A stretch of DNA of 64,000 nt from Halodesulfovibrio sp. MK-HDV (GTDB lineage: Bacteria; Desulfobacterota; Desulfovibrionia; Desulfovibrionales; Desulfovibrionaceae), in assembly GCF_009914765.1 (NCBI RefSeq), contig NZ_WYDS01000004.1:98029-162028 (forward strand), in the 5' to 3' direction. Positions 35,085 through 44,176 of this stretch are shown piece by piece. Position numbers and translations under genes: made by a program. Position 1 is the stretch's first letter; each line of letters starts with the position of its first letter. The notes under the pieces are model-generated. The model was not told the origin of the DNA. It made no database searches and saw only the letters and a list, made by a program, of their open reading frames with translations.

Positions 35085-36008
35085 TTATTTCTGTACTTTA
35101 ATCTGGTTTAAAATTTCTGTAGCAGATGCAACCATACCACCAACGTTTGCCATGTCTGCTGGAATGATCATGGTGTTGGATTTTTCAGCCATTTTACCGA
35201 ACTCGTTGATGAACTGCTCAGCAATTTTAAGCTGTGCTGCTTCTTTACCACCAGGGGCGGACATAGCATCTGCAATAAGGGTAATACCTTTTGAAGTAGC
35301 TTCGGCGATAAGGAGGATCTCCTGAGCATGGCCACCAGCTTCGTTGATCTTTTTCTGTTTTTCACCTTCAGAAAGTTCAATGGCTTCCTGCTTGTACCCT
35401 TCCGCACGGTTAATGCGGGACTGTCTGTCACCTTCAGAGCTAGCAATTTCAGCACGTTTTTCACGTTCTGCTTTCATCTGCTGTTCCATAGCGTGCATAA
35501 CAGTTTCAGGAGGGGTGATGTCCTGAATTTCGTAACGCATAACTTTGATGCCCCATTCGCGTGCTGCTTCGTCAACTGCACCAACAACGGCAGCGTTAAT
35601 GCTGTCACGTTCTTCGAATGTTTTATCAAGGCTGATTTTACCAATGGCAGAACGTAGAGAGGTCTGTGCCAACTGGCTTGCGGCAAGATAGTAATCATTA
35701 ATGCCGTAACAGGATTTCATGACATCCTGTACCTGAATGTACAGTATGCCGTCGATTTCTACGACTACGTTATCGCTGGTAATACAAGACTGGGAATCAA
35801 TTCCCAAAATTTCTTCTTTAGTAGAGCGGCGGTAGGCAACTTTATCTACAAAAGGGATGAGGATGTGCAGACCCGCATCAAGAGTTTTGGAGTACTTACC
35901 CAAGCGTTCAACAACGTAAGAGCTTTTCTGCGGCACAACAATAGCCGTCTTGATAAGAGTAATAAGGGCAAGTGCGGCGATAACTATGGAAGTAATAAGA
36001 CCGGTCAT
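35085..36008 (-). CDS. SPFH/Band 7 stomatin-like membrane protein (QmcA-like)
   Basis: A 307-residue membrane-scaffold protein. One N-terminal helix (ITSIVIAALALITLIKTAIV) is followed by the Band 7 domain (VPQKSSYVVERLGKYSKTL, YEIQDITPPETVMHAMEQQ) and a long charged coiled coil (KAEREKRAEIASSEGDRQ) used for ring assembly. It begins one base after the nfeD stop, the classic stomatin-NfeD pairing. Such pairs organise membrane microdomains or protein quality control. The partner process here is unknown. Confidence 0.95.
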   Translation of the reverse strand: MTGLITSIVIAALALITLIKTAIVVPQKSSYVVERLGKYSKTLDAGLHILIPFVDKVAYRRSTKEEILGIDSQSCITSDNVVVEIDGILYIQVQDVMKSCYGINDYYLAASQLAQTSLRSAIGKISLDKTFEERDSINAAVVGAVDEAAREWGIKVMRYEIQDITPPETVMHAMEQQMKAEREKRAEIASSEGDRQSRINRAEGYKQEAIELSEGEKQKKINEAGGHAQEILLIAEATSKGITLIADAMSAPGGKEAAQLKIAEQFINEFGKMAEKSNTMIIPADMANVGGMVASATEILNQIKVQK

Positions 36009-36009
36009 G

Positions 36010-36468
36010 TTAATCCTTTTTGACTATAAAAGTATTTTGATCAGATTCTTTACGAGCGAGGATCGTGACAATTGCACCGGAATCAATATCTTCCGTTGCC
36101 TCAGCGTTCCAGAAAGTTCCCTGATATTTAATGCGACCACCACTTGTGCATGAAATTGCTTCAGCAACAGTGGCATGGGCGTTTATGGCTGTGTCTGTAA
36201 ATGGTTCTTGGTCTTTAGCGTCTTGACCGAACCATGTAGGCATTTTTTTGCGGAGAAGTACGAGCAGGGCAATGGAAGAACAGAAAAACATGACAATTTG
36301 AAATGTCAAAGACAGTTCAAAGAGCGCAGTTATGCCTGCGAGTATTGCGCCTGCTGAGAAAAATATTGTTATGAAGGTAGGAGTAAACATCTCAATAAGA
36401 AAAAAGATTACTGCTAAAGAAAACCAAGCCAACCAGAATAAATTAACATCAAAATCCATGCTTAACAT
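36010..36468 (-). CDS. NfeD-like membrane protein
   Basis: A 152-residue partner of the stomatin-like protein. Three or four helices (FWLAWFSLAVIFFLIEMF, FITIFFSAGAILAGITAL) are followed by a C-terminal OB-fold domain (about 85-150; GRIKYQGTFWNAEA). This is the short NfeD type without a protease domain. The start could be ATG 36468 or ATG 36459; neither has a strong ribosome site. It is the first gene of the two-gene operon. Confidence 0.92.
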   Translation of the reverse strand: MLSMDFDVNLFWLAWFSLAVIFFLIEMFTPTFITIFFSAGAILAGITALFELSLTFQIVMFFCSSIALLVLLRKKMPTWFGQDAKDQEPFTDTAINAHATVAEAISCTSGGRIKYQGTFWNAEATEDIDSGAIVTILARKESDQNTFIVKKD

Positions 36469-36596
36469 TGAGTGGGTTCCCCATATTCCATGCTATATAT
36501 CATAATGCATACGTTATGCGAAAATAACACTAGGTGTTTATGGAGTAAATGGAAAATGCATGCTGAAACTTACAAAAAAAGTATCCGCAGCACAGT

Positions 36597-36636
36597 GTAA
36601 GAGCGCATGTAACATTGCTGTTGCATGCGCTCTTAC
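36597..36636. terminator. Hairpin downstream of the AsmA-like gene
   Basis: Perfect 13-bp stem GTAAGAGCGCATG / CATGCGCTCTTAC. It lacks a clear T run in either direction, so its role as a terminator is uncertain. Confidence 0.5.
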
Positions 36637-36748
36637 TTATTCTGGTCCATTTTTGCTGAAAAGACGTGCAAGGCTCCTTTTACGTGAATGCTATTCTTTT
36701 GCGTTAACCGGATTGTTCATGGAACGATGGACTAGCTTTGGAGATGGC

Positions 36749-37441
36749 TTAGTTATCTCTATAGCGAACGTAGGTATCCATGACCGCGTATTGAACCCGA
36801 TCTTCGATTTTGGTCAAAATTTGTTCAAGGGCTACTAAGAACGGAATACCGTTTTCCCGCTCACCGATGTCGGTAAAATATATGTCGTCCATAATGACGC
36901 TAAAATTTGCGCGTTGCGGCTTTGGCATGGAGCCACTGACAGACGGTGTGACGATATGTACGTTCTTAATGATATATTTGTTACCGATAACTTTTGAGTA
37001 ATCGATGTATTTACTCGTATTATCCGGAAATTCGAGTGGCTTTGGAAGTTTGCTACGTAAGTTGTTGAGTAGCAACGTGACGTTGTTTTCTTTACGATGT
37101 CGTATGAAAGCAATATCCATAGCCTTTATTGTAAGATTATTGATGATAATGGTGCCTGTACCAATGGAAGATGGAAGCATCTCTACATCAATTTTTCCAA
37201 TTTGGATGCACTGTCCACGAGGGTATCCAACTGGATTTCCAAGATATACGTTATGTATTGAGCCATAACCGGAGAGCGTGGAAAGCTTTGCGTCTTCCAG
37301 TTGTACTTTGGATCCCATGACCTTAGGCCCAATGTAATGTACTGTTTTCGTTAAAATTGGGTTAATAGACACAGTAGTATATGAGCTGATGCCTAATGCG
37401 ATTAATCCGGCGAGCAGCATTAATAAGAAAATCTTTTTCAC
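36749..37441 (-). CDS. AsmA-like/DUF748-type membrane-anchored protein
   Basis: A 230-residue protein with one N-terminal anchor (IFLLMLLAGLIALGISSY) and a periplasmic part of beta-rich AsmA-type repeats (LEDAKLSTLSGYGSIHNVYL, GTIIINNLTIKAMDIAF). It resembles short AsmA-like proteins that may affect envelope lipid traffic or assembly; no function is proven. The GTG start has AAGGAG nine bases upstream. It is a single gene. Confidence 0.75.
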   Translation of the reverse strand: MKKIFLLMLLAGLIALGISSYTTVSINPILTKTVHYIGPKVMGSKVQLEDAKLSTLSGYGSIHNVYLGNPVGYPRGQCIQIGKIDVEMLPSSIGTGTIIINNLTIKAMDIAFIRHRKENNVTLLLNNLRSKLPKPLEFPDNTSKYIDYSKVIGNKYIIKNVHIVTPSVSGSMPKPQRANFSVIMDDIYFTDIGERENGIPFLVALEQILTKIEDRVQYAVMDTYVRYRDN

Positions 37442-37610
37442 GAAAAGAGACTCCTTGCCAAGTGTGTATCGATCTCAATTGTTACGATAAAATCGTGAGA
37501 GCGTTGCAGCAAGGATTAAAGAAAAGAATACTATGTCTACTAAAGTGTTATTGTATACAGTTCCTAACTGTTTGAATGCGTTGCAATGGTCGTTACAGCG
37601 TTACAACATG

Positions 37611-37653
37611 AAAAAGCTCATTCTATTGGATGGTTACAACAGAATGAGCTTTG
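37611..37653 (-). terminator. Terminator of the BPL_N-type gene
   Basis: AAAGCTCATTCT / AGAATGAGCTTT stem with T residues after it on the minus strand. A short CAACGTGC / GCACGTTG repeat (37669-37691) lies between it and the gene. Confidence 0.85.
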
Positions 37654-37708
37654 TCTTGTATATAGCACCAACGTGCGATTAATGCACGTTGTGAGTAACG
37701 ATAGATCG

Positions 37709-38977
37709 CTACGATTGAATAGTATGTGGTAACACAAGATACATAAGGTGATCTAATGTTTGAAGAAGCTCTAAATATACACCGCCGCTTGCCATCGGAG
37801 GGCCGAACAAAGCTGCCCGTTGGTTGCGTAATGATTCGGTGGAAACAGTCTCGGGGAATGTTTTTGATAACGTCATAGCAAGACGTTCTGCTAACAAATA
37901 CCCCTTAACTCCCTCATAGAAGAGTGTCAGGTTGTGCATGAACTCGTCAGAGACAGAATCCCAGTAGGCTTCCGCCGCAGGAGTAGGCGGCATGGAGACT
38001 GCGGAGCATAGCCCGTTGTACAGGTTGTTCAGGTTTGCACCCGGAATGCCTGCGCGCCAACCGATTAGCCACGAATTTCTTTCAAAGAAAAGACAATGGT
38101 TCTTGCCAATTGTAACGATATCGTCAAATATCCCTTTTGCTTCCAACAGCTTTTCATCTGTCCATTGTGGAATCTCTTCTGAAGGGTTCCAATCTGTTAC
38201 CAGCGTTTGCTCTGCTGTAACTGCACCGTCAGTGAGTGTTTTAATGATATGGGCAAGCCATGCGTTTGCATCGGGTGAATTTGGTGTTTCAAGGTGCGTG
38301 TAACTAAGTACATAGCGGCCTTCACCGTATTTACCTGTGAGGATGCAGGGCTGACCTTTAAGGAATTCTGGACGTAATTTAAGATCGTACAACGCTTCCC
38401 ACTCATTAAAAGTGCCCGGAGGAAGTGTGTTTAAAGGTAGATCTGCAATCCAGAAATCGTCACTTGGAGTTTCGTAGCTGGCCAAAATTTCAACATCAGT
38501 ATTTTCTTTTGGAGAGAATCTGGCTGGCCACCAGACTGGAAGGTCTGGTTTTTCTGGAAAGTTATCTGGAACAAGGTCGGCAGAGTGAGAAATGTGGGTA
38601 CCGATAGAAGAATGAAGATGGCCACTTACAAAATGTTGTAAGCGGTTGGTAAATTTTGCGCGTTCCCACGGACATAGATTCAGCCCGTTTTGACCGGTAA
38701 GTCCTAGCCCTGCGCCACCGCAGAAGCCTAAGTACTTGCCGCCATTGGCAACATATTTACGTATTTCTTCGATTCCCTTAGATCCAAGGGCGTCTGCTTT
38801 AAGTCTGGCATTGCCTCCAGGAGCAAGAAGTAGGGCTGGTGGGTTGCAAGAAAGCAATCCCTGCGCTATTTCTTCTCCCCGCACAATGCAGTATGGAAGT
38901 TTCATTGCTTCCAGTGCCCGCCAGACGAGTAAACCCCATAGGTGAGATTCGTCCCATAATATATAGATGCTTGACAT
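37709..38977 (-). CDS. BPL_N domain protein (biotin-ligase N-terminal, glutamine-amidotransferase-like)
   Basis: A 422-residue cytoplasmic protein. The first 240 residues match the BPL_N fold (YILWDESHLWG, LLLAPGGNARLK, and a nucleophile-elbow-like GFCGGAGLGL with Cys86). A long helical C-terminal extension follows, with no biotin-ligase catalytic domain. Desulfovibrio-type genomes carry such stand-alone proteins; their reaction is unknown. The start is ATG 38977. It is a single gene with its own terminator, divergent from valS. Confidence 0.82.
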   Translation of the reverse strand: MSSIYILWDESHLWGLLVWRALEAMKLPYCIVRGEEIAQGLLSCNPPALLLAPGGNARLKADALGSKGIEEIRKYVANGGKYLGFCGGAGLGLTGQNGLNLCPWERAKFTNRLQHFVSGHLHSSIGTHISHSADLVPDNFPEKPDLPVWWPARFSPKENTDVEILASYETPSDDFWIADLPLNTLPPGTFNEWEALYDLKLRPEFLKGQPCILTGKYGEGRYVLSYTHLETPNSPDANAWLAHIIKTLTDGAVTAEQTLVTDWNPSEEIPQWTDEKLLEAKGIFDDIVTIGKNHCLFFERNSWLIGWRAGIPGANLNNLYNGLCSAVSMPPTPAAEAYWDSVSDEFMHNLTLFYEGVKGYLLAERLAMTLSKTFPETVSTESLRNQRAALFGPPMASGGVYLELLQTLDHLMYLVLPHTIQS

Positions 38978-39093
38978 TGTCCTTCCGCTAATTAATCTGA
39001 CTTTTTGCAGTCGTGGAAGTGCACTCTAGCAAGCGAGGGCGGCGAGTGCAAATAGTTACAAGACTTGTTTGAAAAAGGGCAGTCCTCAATCAC

Positions 39094-39140
39094 GGCCAGA
39101 GGGAATGTTCCCTTTGCAGGTGCGGGGCAAAGCCCGCTCG
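39094..39140 (+). repeat. Degenerate dispersed repeat, family 2
   Basis: GAGGGAATGTTCCCTTTGCA then GGTGCGGGGCAAAGCCCGCT. The order of two small hairpins matches the better copy at 42.12 kb. Confidence 0.55.
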
Positions 39141-39240
39141 TCATGGGCATACCGAACATGCAACGGTAGCTTTGGCGTTCATATGATACAAAATCAGGCT
39201 GTAATACGTCTGAATACAATAAAGAATCTGGAGTAGCAGT

Positions 39241-41889
39241 ATGGCGGAAAACGCTCTTTCTAAGGGGTATGAATCCCAAAAAGTTGAAGACCAGTGGCGC
39301 AAGCACTGGGAAGAAAACAACGTGTTCACACCGGATATGGATGCTGAGGGTGATGCATATTCAATTGTCATTCCGCCTCCAAACGTCACCGGTGCTTTGC
39401 ACATGGGACATGCTCTTAACCTTACTCTGCAGGATATCCTTTGTCGCTACCAGCGTCAGAAAGGTAAAAAAGTTCTGTGGGTACCGGGTACTGACCACGC
39501 AGGTATTGCTACTCAGAACGTTGTAGAGCGTAAGCTTGCAACTGAAGGCTTGGGTCGTCACGATCTTGGCCGCGAAAAATTTGTTGAACGTGTATGGGAA
39601 TGGCGCGATGAATATGGCAGCCGTATTCTCAATCAGGTTCGTATGATGGGTGCATCCGTTGACTGGAGCCGTGAACGCTTCACCATGGATGAAGGTCTTT
39701 CTAAAGCTGTTCGTAAAGTTTTTGCAGAACTTCATGATCAGGGACTCATCTACAAAGGTGACTACATCATTAACTGGTGTCCTCGTTGTCATACCGCTCT
39801 TGCTGATGACGAAGTAGATCACTCTGACGAACCGGGTGCGATGCACTACATTAAATACCCGCTCGCAGACGGCTCCGGCGAACTTACCATCGCAACAACC
39901 CGTCCTGAAACCATGCTTGCGGATACCGCTATTGCTGTTAACCCTGAAGATGATCGTTTCAATCATCTCATCGGTAAAAAAGCGATTCTTCCACTTGTTG
40001 GTCGTGAGCTTGATATTATTGGTGATAGCTACGTAGACATCGAGTTCGGTACAGGTTGTCTTAAAGTTACCCCTGCACATGACCACAATGACTGGGAACT
40101 CGGTCGTAAACACGGTCTTGAGGTTATGAACATCCTGACCGAAGACGGTACTCTTTCCGAAGATACCGGCGAATACGCAGGTCTTACCTGTGCTGAAGCA
40201 CGTGTTAAAATCCTCGAAGCATTGAAAGCTGAAGGCTTCCTCGATCGCATCGAAGAGCACGAACACAGCGTTGGTCACTGCTACCGTTGTAAAACTATCG
40301 TTGAACCGTTTGTTTCAACTCAGTGGTTCGTAGCAATGACTAAACTTGCTCCACGTGCTCGTGCAGCAGTTCCTGAACTTACTCAGATTTTCCCAGAGTC
40401 ATGGATCAAGACCTACAACCATTGGCTTGATAACATCCGTGACTGGTGCATCTCCCGTCAGATCTGGTGGGGACACCGTATTCCGGCATGGACATGTCAG
40501 GATTGTGGCGAGCTTATCGTAGCAGCGGAAGATCCAACCAGTTGTAAATGTGGTTCCAAGAATATCGTACAGGACGAAGACGTTCTCGATACTTGGTTCT
40601 CTTCAGCTCTTTGGCCGTTTACTACCATGGGCTGGCCTGACAAAACAAAAGAGCTCGATACATTCTACCCGACTTCCGTACTCGTTACTGGTTTCGATAT
40701 TCTCTTCTTCTGGGTTGCCCGTATGATGATGATGGGTCTGCACTTTATGGACGAAGTTCCGTTCCATCATGTGTACATTCATGCTCTTGTACGTGACGAA
40801 CAGGGCAAGAAAATGTCCAAATCAACAGGTAACGTTATCGATCCTGTTGAAATGATCGACAAATACGGTTGTGACTCCCTGCGCTTTACTCTGACTTCAT
40901 TCGCAGCAATGGGTCGTGATATTAAATTGTCCGAGCAGCGCATTGATGGGTACCGTAACTTCAGTAACAAAATTTGGAACGCAGCTCGCTTCGCGTTGAT
41001 GAACCTTCCGGAAGAAAAGCCTAAGACTTTTGCTTTCAATGAAATCGACGGCGTACATCACCGTTGGATTCTTTCCCGTCTTGAAACTGTGAAGAAAGAT
41101 ATGGATCACGCTATTACTAGCTACCATTTCAACGAATCTGCACAGATCATGTACAAGTTCATCTGGAACGAGTTCTGTGACTGGTACCTCGAGCTTATCA
41201 AACCTGACATGCGTGCAGGCGGCGAACGTGCAGAAAAAGCACAGTTTGTACTCTGGACTGTGTTGCAGGAAATGATGGTTATTCTTCACCCGATTATGCC
41301 TTTCATCACCGCAGAGGTATGGAGCGTATTACCGGGTATCGAGAACAAAGATATCGCAACCGTATTGTACCCAGAAATGCGTCCTGCCTGTGAAAGCCCA
41401 GTGGCTGAAACAGCAATGACACTTATTCAGGAAACAATCGTTGCAGTACGTACCATTAAAGCAGAGCTGAACGTTGCTCCACAGACTCGCCTCAACGTGC
41501 TTATCCGCACAGCTTCCCGTGAAGCAAACGCGTTGTACGAAGAATCTATGGAAGTAATGCAGGCTCTCGCCCGTCTTGAAAACGTTGAACTCGGCGCAGA
41601 CGTTGAAGCACCAAAAGCTTCTGCTTCCAGCATTGTTCAGGGTAACGAAGTTATCGTACCTCTCGAAGGTCTCGTAAACTTTGAAGACGAACTTGCCCGA
41701 CTCGATAAAGAGCTCGGTAAAGTTGAAAAAGATCTTAAGCAGGCTTCCGGTAAGCTGCGTAACGAAAGCTTCGTTAACAACGCTCCGGCTGCTATTGTTG
41801 AAAAAGAGAAAGCTCGCGCTGCTGAACTTGCAGATACACAGCAGAAATTGCTTAAGCTTCAGAAGCGTCTTGTTGACGCAATGGGCTAG
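39241..41889 (+). CDS. valS: Valyl-tRNA synthetase
   Basis: Class I synthetase of 882 residues that charges tRNA-Val. The HIGH-type motif is NVTGALHMGHALN and the KMSKS loop is GKKMSKSTGN. An editing domain lies between them (TTRPETMLADTAIAV). The anticodon-binding region is followed by a C-terminal coiled-coil arm (about 820-882; EDELARLDKELGKVEKDLKQ). CTGGAG precedes the ATG. Codon use is noticeably more biased than in the neighbours, as expected for a highly expressed gene. No clear terminator follows; repeat copies do. Confidence 0.98.
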   Translation: MAENALSKGYESQKVEDQWRKHWEENNVFTPDMDAEGDAYSIVIPPPNVTGALHMGHALNLTLQDILCRYQRQKGKKVLWVPGTDHAGIATQNVVERKLATEGLGRHDLGREKFVERVWEWRDEYGSRILNQVRMMGASVDWSRERFTMDEGLSKAVRKVFAELHDQGLIYKGDYIINWCPRCHTALADDEVDHSDEPGAMHYIKYPLADGSGELTIATTRPETMLADTAIAVNPEDDRFNHLIGKKAILPLVGRELDIIGDSYVDIEFGTGCLKVTPAHDHNDWELGRKHGLEVMNILTEDGTLSEDTGEYAGLTCAEARVKILEALKAEGFLDRIEEHEHSVGHCYRCKTIVEPFVSTQWFVAMTKLAPRARAAVPELTQIFPESWIKTYNHWLDNIRDWCISRQIWWGHRIPAWTCQDCGELIVAAEDPTSCKCGSKNIVQDEDVLDTWFSSALWPFTTMGWPDKTKELDTFYPTSVLVTGFDILFFWVARMMMMGLHFMDEVPFHHVYIHALVRDEQGKKMSKSTGNVIDPVEMIDKYGCDSLRFTLTSFAAMGRDIKLSEQRIDGYRNFSNKIWNAARFALMNLPEEKPKTFAFNEIDGVHHRWILSRLETVKKDMDHAITSYHFNESAQIMYKFIWNEFCDWYLELIKPDMRAGGERAEKAQFVLWTVLQEMMVILHPIMPFITAEVWSVLPGIENKDIATVLYPEMRPACESPVAETAMTLIQETIVAVRTIKAELNVAPQTRLNVLIRTASREANALYEESMEVMQALARLENVELGADVEAPKASASSIVQGNEVIVPLEGLVNFEDELARLDKELGKVEKDLKQASGKLRNESFVNNAPAAIVEKEKARAAELADTQQKLLKLQKRLVDAMG

Positions 41890-41943
41890 CAACAAGTTAA
41901 GCGTTAAGCTGATAACTCGATAGAACAGTTGGAGTAAAAGTTA

Positions 41944-42003
41944 GCCTGCGGCGCTTTTGTCTCCGACGGGCAGGGGAGATAATCCCCTCTGCACCCCCTG
42001 ATA
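41944..42003 (-). repeat. Dispersed repeat, family 2
   Basis: On the minus strand: CAGGGGGTGCAGAGGGGATT then ATCTCCCCTGCCCGTCGGAGACAAAAG. It ends in the same core as family 1. Confidence 0.7.
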
Positions 42004-42120
42004 GGCGAGAGATAGTATGTGAAAGCCGACATTATGGCTTTGCAACGTATTAACTGTCTGGATGGGGAGTAAACATCAACGTTTGCGTGTTAACGAATTT
42101 TGAATAAAAAGCGTTAATAA

Positions 42121-42196
42121 TCCGCGGTCAAGGGGGCGTCCCCCTTGCGGGTGCAGGGCAGAGCCCTTGCCCCTCGGCGAGCCGCCGGAGGCAAAC
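42121..42196 (+). repeat. Dispersed repeat, family 2
   Basis: GGTCAAGGGGGCGTCCCCCTTGCGGGTG, then a GGGCAGAGCCC hairpin, then GAGCCGCCGGAGGCAAA. The two hairpins and the ending define the family. Confidence 0.85.
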
Positions 42197-42236
42197 AACT
42201 GTGTTGTTCCATCAAGTAAGATAAAGTTATTATCAG

Positions 42237-42276
42237 GGAACCGGAGGTAACTCCGGTTCCTGATTATTACCGGAGG
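42237..42276 (+). promoter_or_regulatory. Two-state leader hairpin covering the cobA-hemD ribosome site
   Basis: The central segment CTCCGGT (42251-42257) can pair upstream in GGAACCGGAG / CTCCGGTTCC (42237-42260, loop GTAA) or downstream with ACCGGAG (42269-42275), which contains the ribosome site. The two pairings exclude each other, so translation could be switched. Confidence 0.5.
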
Positions 42277-42280
42277 AATG

Positions 42281-43786
42281 ATGAAAGTTTACCTTATCGG
42301 TGCTGGCCCGGGCGATCCCGGCCTGCTGACAATTAAAGGCCGTGATATTCTGAGCACAGCAGATGTTATCGTGTATGACTATCTTGCAAACGCTGAATTT
42401 CTTTCTTACGCAAAGCCAGAAGCCGAAATTATTTACGTAGGCAAAAAAGGCGGCGACCACACATTAAGTCAGGAAGGCATCAACCAGCTTATCGTTGGTA
42501 AAGCGAAAGAGGGTAAGTCTGTTGCTCGTCTTAAAGGCGGCGACCCGTACATGTTCGGTCGTGGTGGCGAAGAAGCTCAAGAGCTGCTTGCTGCTGGCGT
42601 ACCGTTTGAAGAAGTACCGGGCATTACTTCCGCTATTGCAGGTCCTGCATATGCTGGTATCCCGCTTACTCACCGTGACTATGCTTCCTCCGTGTCCTTT
42701 GTTACCGGTCACGAAAATCCAGACAAGCCAGGCTCTTCCCATAACTGGAAAGCTCTTGCTACCGGCACATCCACTCTCGTGTTCTTTATGGGCATGAAGA
42801 ATCTGCCGCATATTTCTAAGCAGCTCATCGAAAACGGTATGGACCCTGAAACTCCGGCAGCACTCGTGCACTGGGGTACAACAGCGAAGCACCGTTCTAT
42901 GGCTGCAACCATCGCAACGCTTCCAGAAGAAGGCGTAAAGCAGGGCTTTACTTCTCCTTCTCTCATCGTTGTAGGTAACGTAGTTAAGCTTCGTGATGAG
43001 CTTAACTGGTTCGAACAGCTTCCACTGCGCGGTAAAGGCGTAGTAGTAACTCGTGCTCGTGAGCAGGCAAGCGGTATGGCAAAATCCCTTACTCAGCTTG
43101 GCGCTAATGTAATCCAGTTCCCTACTATTAAAATTGACCCGCTTGAAGATTACAGCGAAGTGCACACAGCAATTAAATCCCTTAGCGAATACGAGTGGGT
43201 TATCTTCACTTCCGTTAATGGCGTAAAACACTTCTGGAACCAGCTTGCAGAGCTCGGACTCGATACCCGTGCTCTTGGTGTCAGCAAGATTGCTGCAATC
43301 GGCCCTGCAACAGCGGAAATTCTACGCGAAAAAGGTATTGAGCCTGATTTCGTTCCAGAAAAATACGTTGCTGAAGGCGTTGTAAAAGGACTTCTCGAAC
43401 GCGGCATGGACGGCAGCAAGATTCTGCTTCCACGCGCTAAAGTTGCTCGTGAAGTGCTTCCTGAAGAACTCCGCAAAGCTGGCGCACAGGTAGATATTCT
43501 TCCTGTATACGAAACCAAGCCAGCAGGCGAACAGCGCGAAGAAGTGCTCGAACTCATCAAGAATGGTGGGCTTTCCTGCGTAACTTTCGGCTCTTCATCT
43601 ACTGTTGAAAACTTCTTTGACCTTGTGTCTCCTGAGCTTGTAAAAGAACATCGAGCCAACGTGAAGCTTGCTTCCATTGGTCCGATTACTACCAAAACAC
43701 TTGAGCAGTTTGGCTTTACTCCGGATATTGAACCGGAAGATTACACCATCCCTGCACTCGTGGATCAGTTAGTCGAAAAGCTGTAG
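42281..43786 (+). CDS. cobA-hemD: Uroporphyrin-III C-methyltransferase / uroporphyrinogen-III synthase fusion
   Basis: A 501-residue bifunctional enzyme at the branch between heme, siroheme and cobalamin. CobA domain (1 to about 240): MKVYLIGAGPGDPGLLTIKG, YVGKKGGDHTLSQEGIN, RLKGGDPYMFGRGGEE. HemD domain (about 250-500): GVVVTRAREQASGMAKSL, FTSVNGVKHFW, SIGPITTKTLEQFG. The first closes the tetrapyrrole ring; the second methylates it to precorrin-2. ATG 42281 is placed four bases after GGAGG; the ATG just before it is too close. Siroheme is needed for dissimilatory sulfite reductase, so demand is high. Codon bias is strong, like valS. Confidence 0.96.
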   Translation: MKVYLIGAGPGDPGLLTIKGRDILSTADVIVYDYLANAEFLSYAKPEAEIIYVGKKGGDHTLSQEGINQLIVGKAKEGKSVARLKGGDPYMFGRGGEEAQELLAAGVPFEEVPGITSAIAGPAYAGIPLTHRDYASSVSFVTGHENPDKPGSSHNWKALATGTSTLVFFMGMKNLPHISKQLIENGMDPETPAALVHWGTTAKHRSMAATIATLPEEGVKQGFTSPSLIVVGNVVKLRDELNWFEQLPLRGKGVVVTRAREQASGMAKSLTQLGANVIQFPTIKIDPLEDYSEVHTAIKSLSEYEWVIFTSVNGVKHFWNQLAELGLDTRALGVSKIAAIGPATAEILREKGIEPDFVPEKYVAEGVVKGLLERGMDGSKILLPRAKVAREVLPEELRKAGAQVDILPVYETKPAGEQREEVLELIKNGGLSCVTFGSSSTVENFFDLVSPELVKEHRANVKLASIGPITTKTLEQFGFTPDIEPEDYTIPALVDQLVEKL

Positions 43787-43803
43787 AAAAGTTTTTTGCT
43801 GGG

Positions 43804-43933
43804 TTTTGCCTCCGGCGGCTGGGCTGAAACTTTTTGGAAAAAGTTTCCCCCAGACCCCCTTCAAAAACTTTTATTAGCGAGGCTTGCACGTTTTCTATGC
43901 ACCTCGCGGCTTATACCTCACTACCTTTCGGGG
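43804..43933 (-). repeat. Dispersed hairpin repeat, family 1, copy 4
   Basis: On the minus strand: CGAAAGGTAGTGAGG, TATAAGCCGCGAGG, GCCTCGCTAATAAAAG, GGGGGTCTGGGGGAAAC, an inverted AACTTTTT / AAAAAGTT pair, and CCCAGCCGCCGGAGGCAAAA. The clearest family 1 copy of the GCCGCCGGAGGC type. Confidence 0.92.
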
Positions 43934-44033
43934 CAATGTGAGGGGATTCTTACAGATGAGAACTGATATTTGGGTGAGATTCTTATGCCTCGTCACCTTT
44001 TGTTAGGTTGGTGTGGCACGATATGATTATAGA

Positions 44034-44070
44034 AAGAGGATAGAGCGTTTGCTCTGTCCTCTTTTTTTGT
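44034..44070 (+). terminator. Rho-independent terminator
   Basis: AGAGGA-AGAGC / GCTCT-TCCTCT stem (one mismatch per arm) followed by seven T. It follows repeat copy 4 and probably ends the cobA-hemD transcript. Confidence 0.85.
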
Positions 44071-44176
44071 GTTTTCTAGAAGGTGCAAATTATCAAAGAA
44101 TAAAACGGTGAGAGTAATTACCCTACATAGCTGAAATCATATTTAAAAATTAGTATGTTTTAGCGAAGGGGTAAGG

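Noticed and set aside
36560-36838. 92-codon plus-strand frame opposite the AsmA-like gene
   Set aside because: It crosses a hairpin and then runs antisense to the AsmA-like coding region, with no ribosome site.
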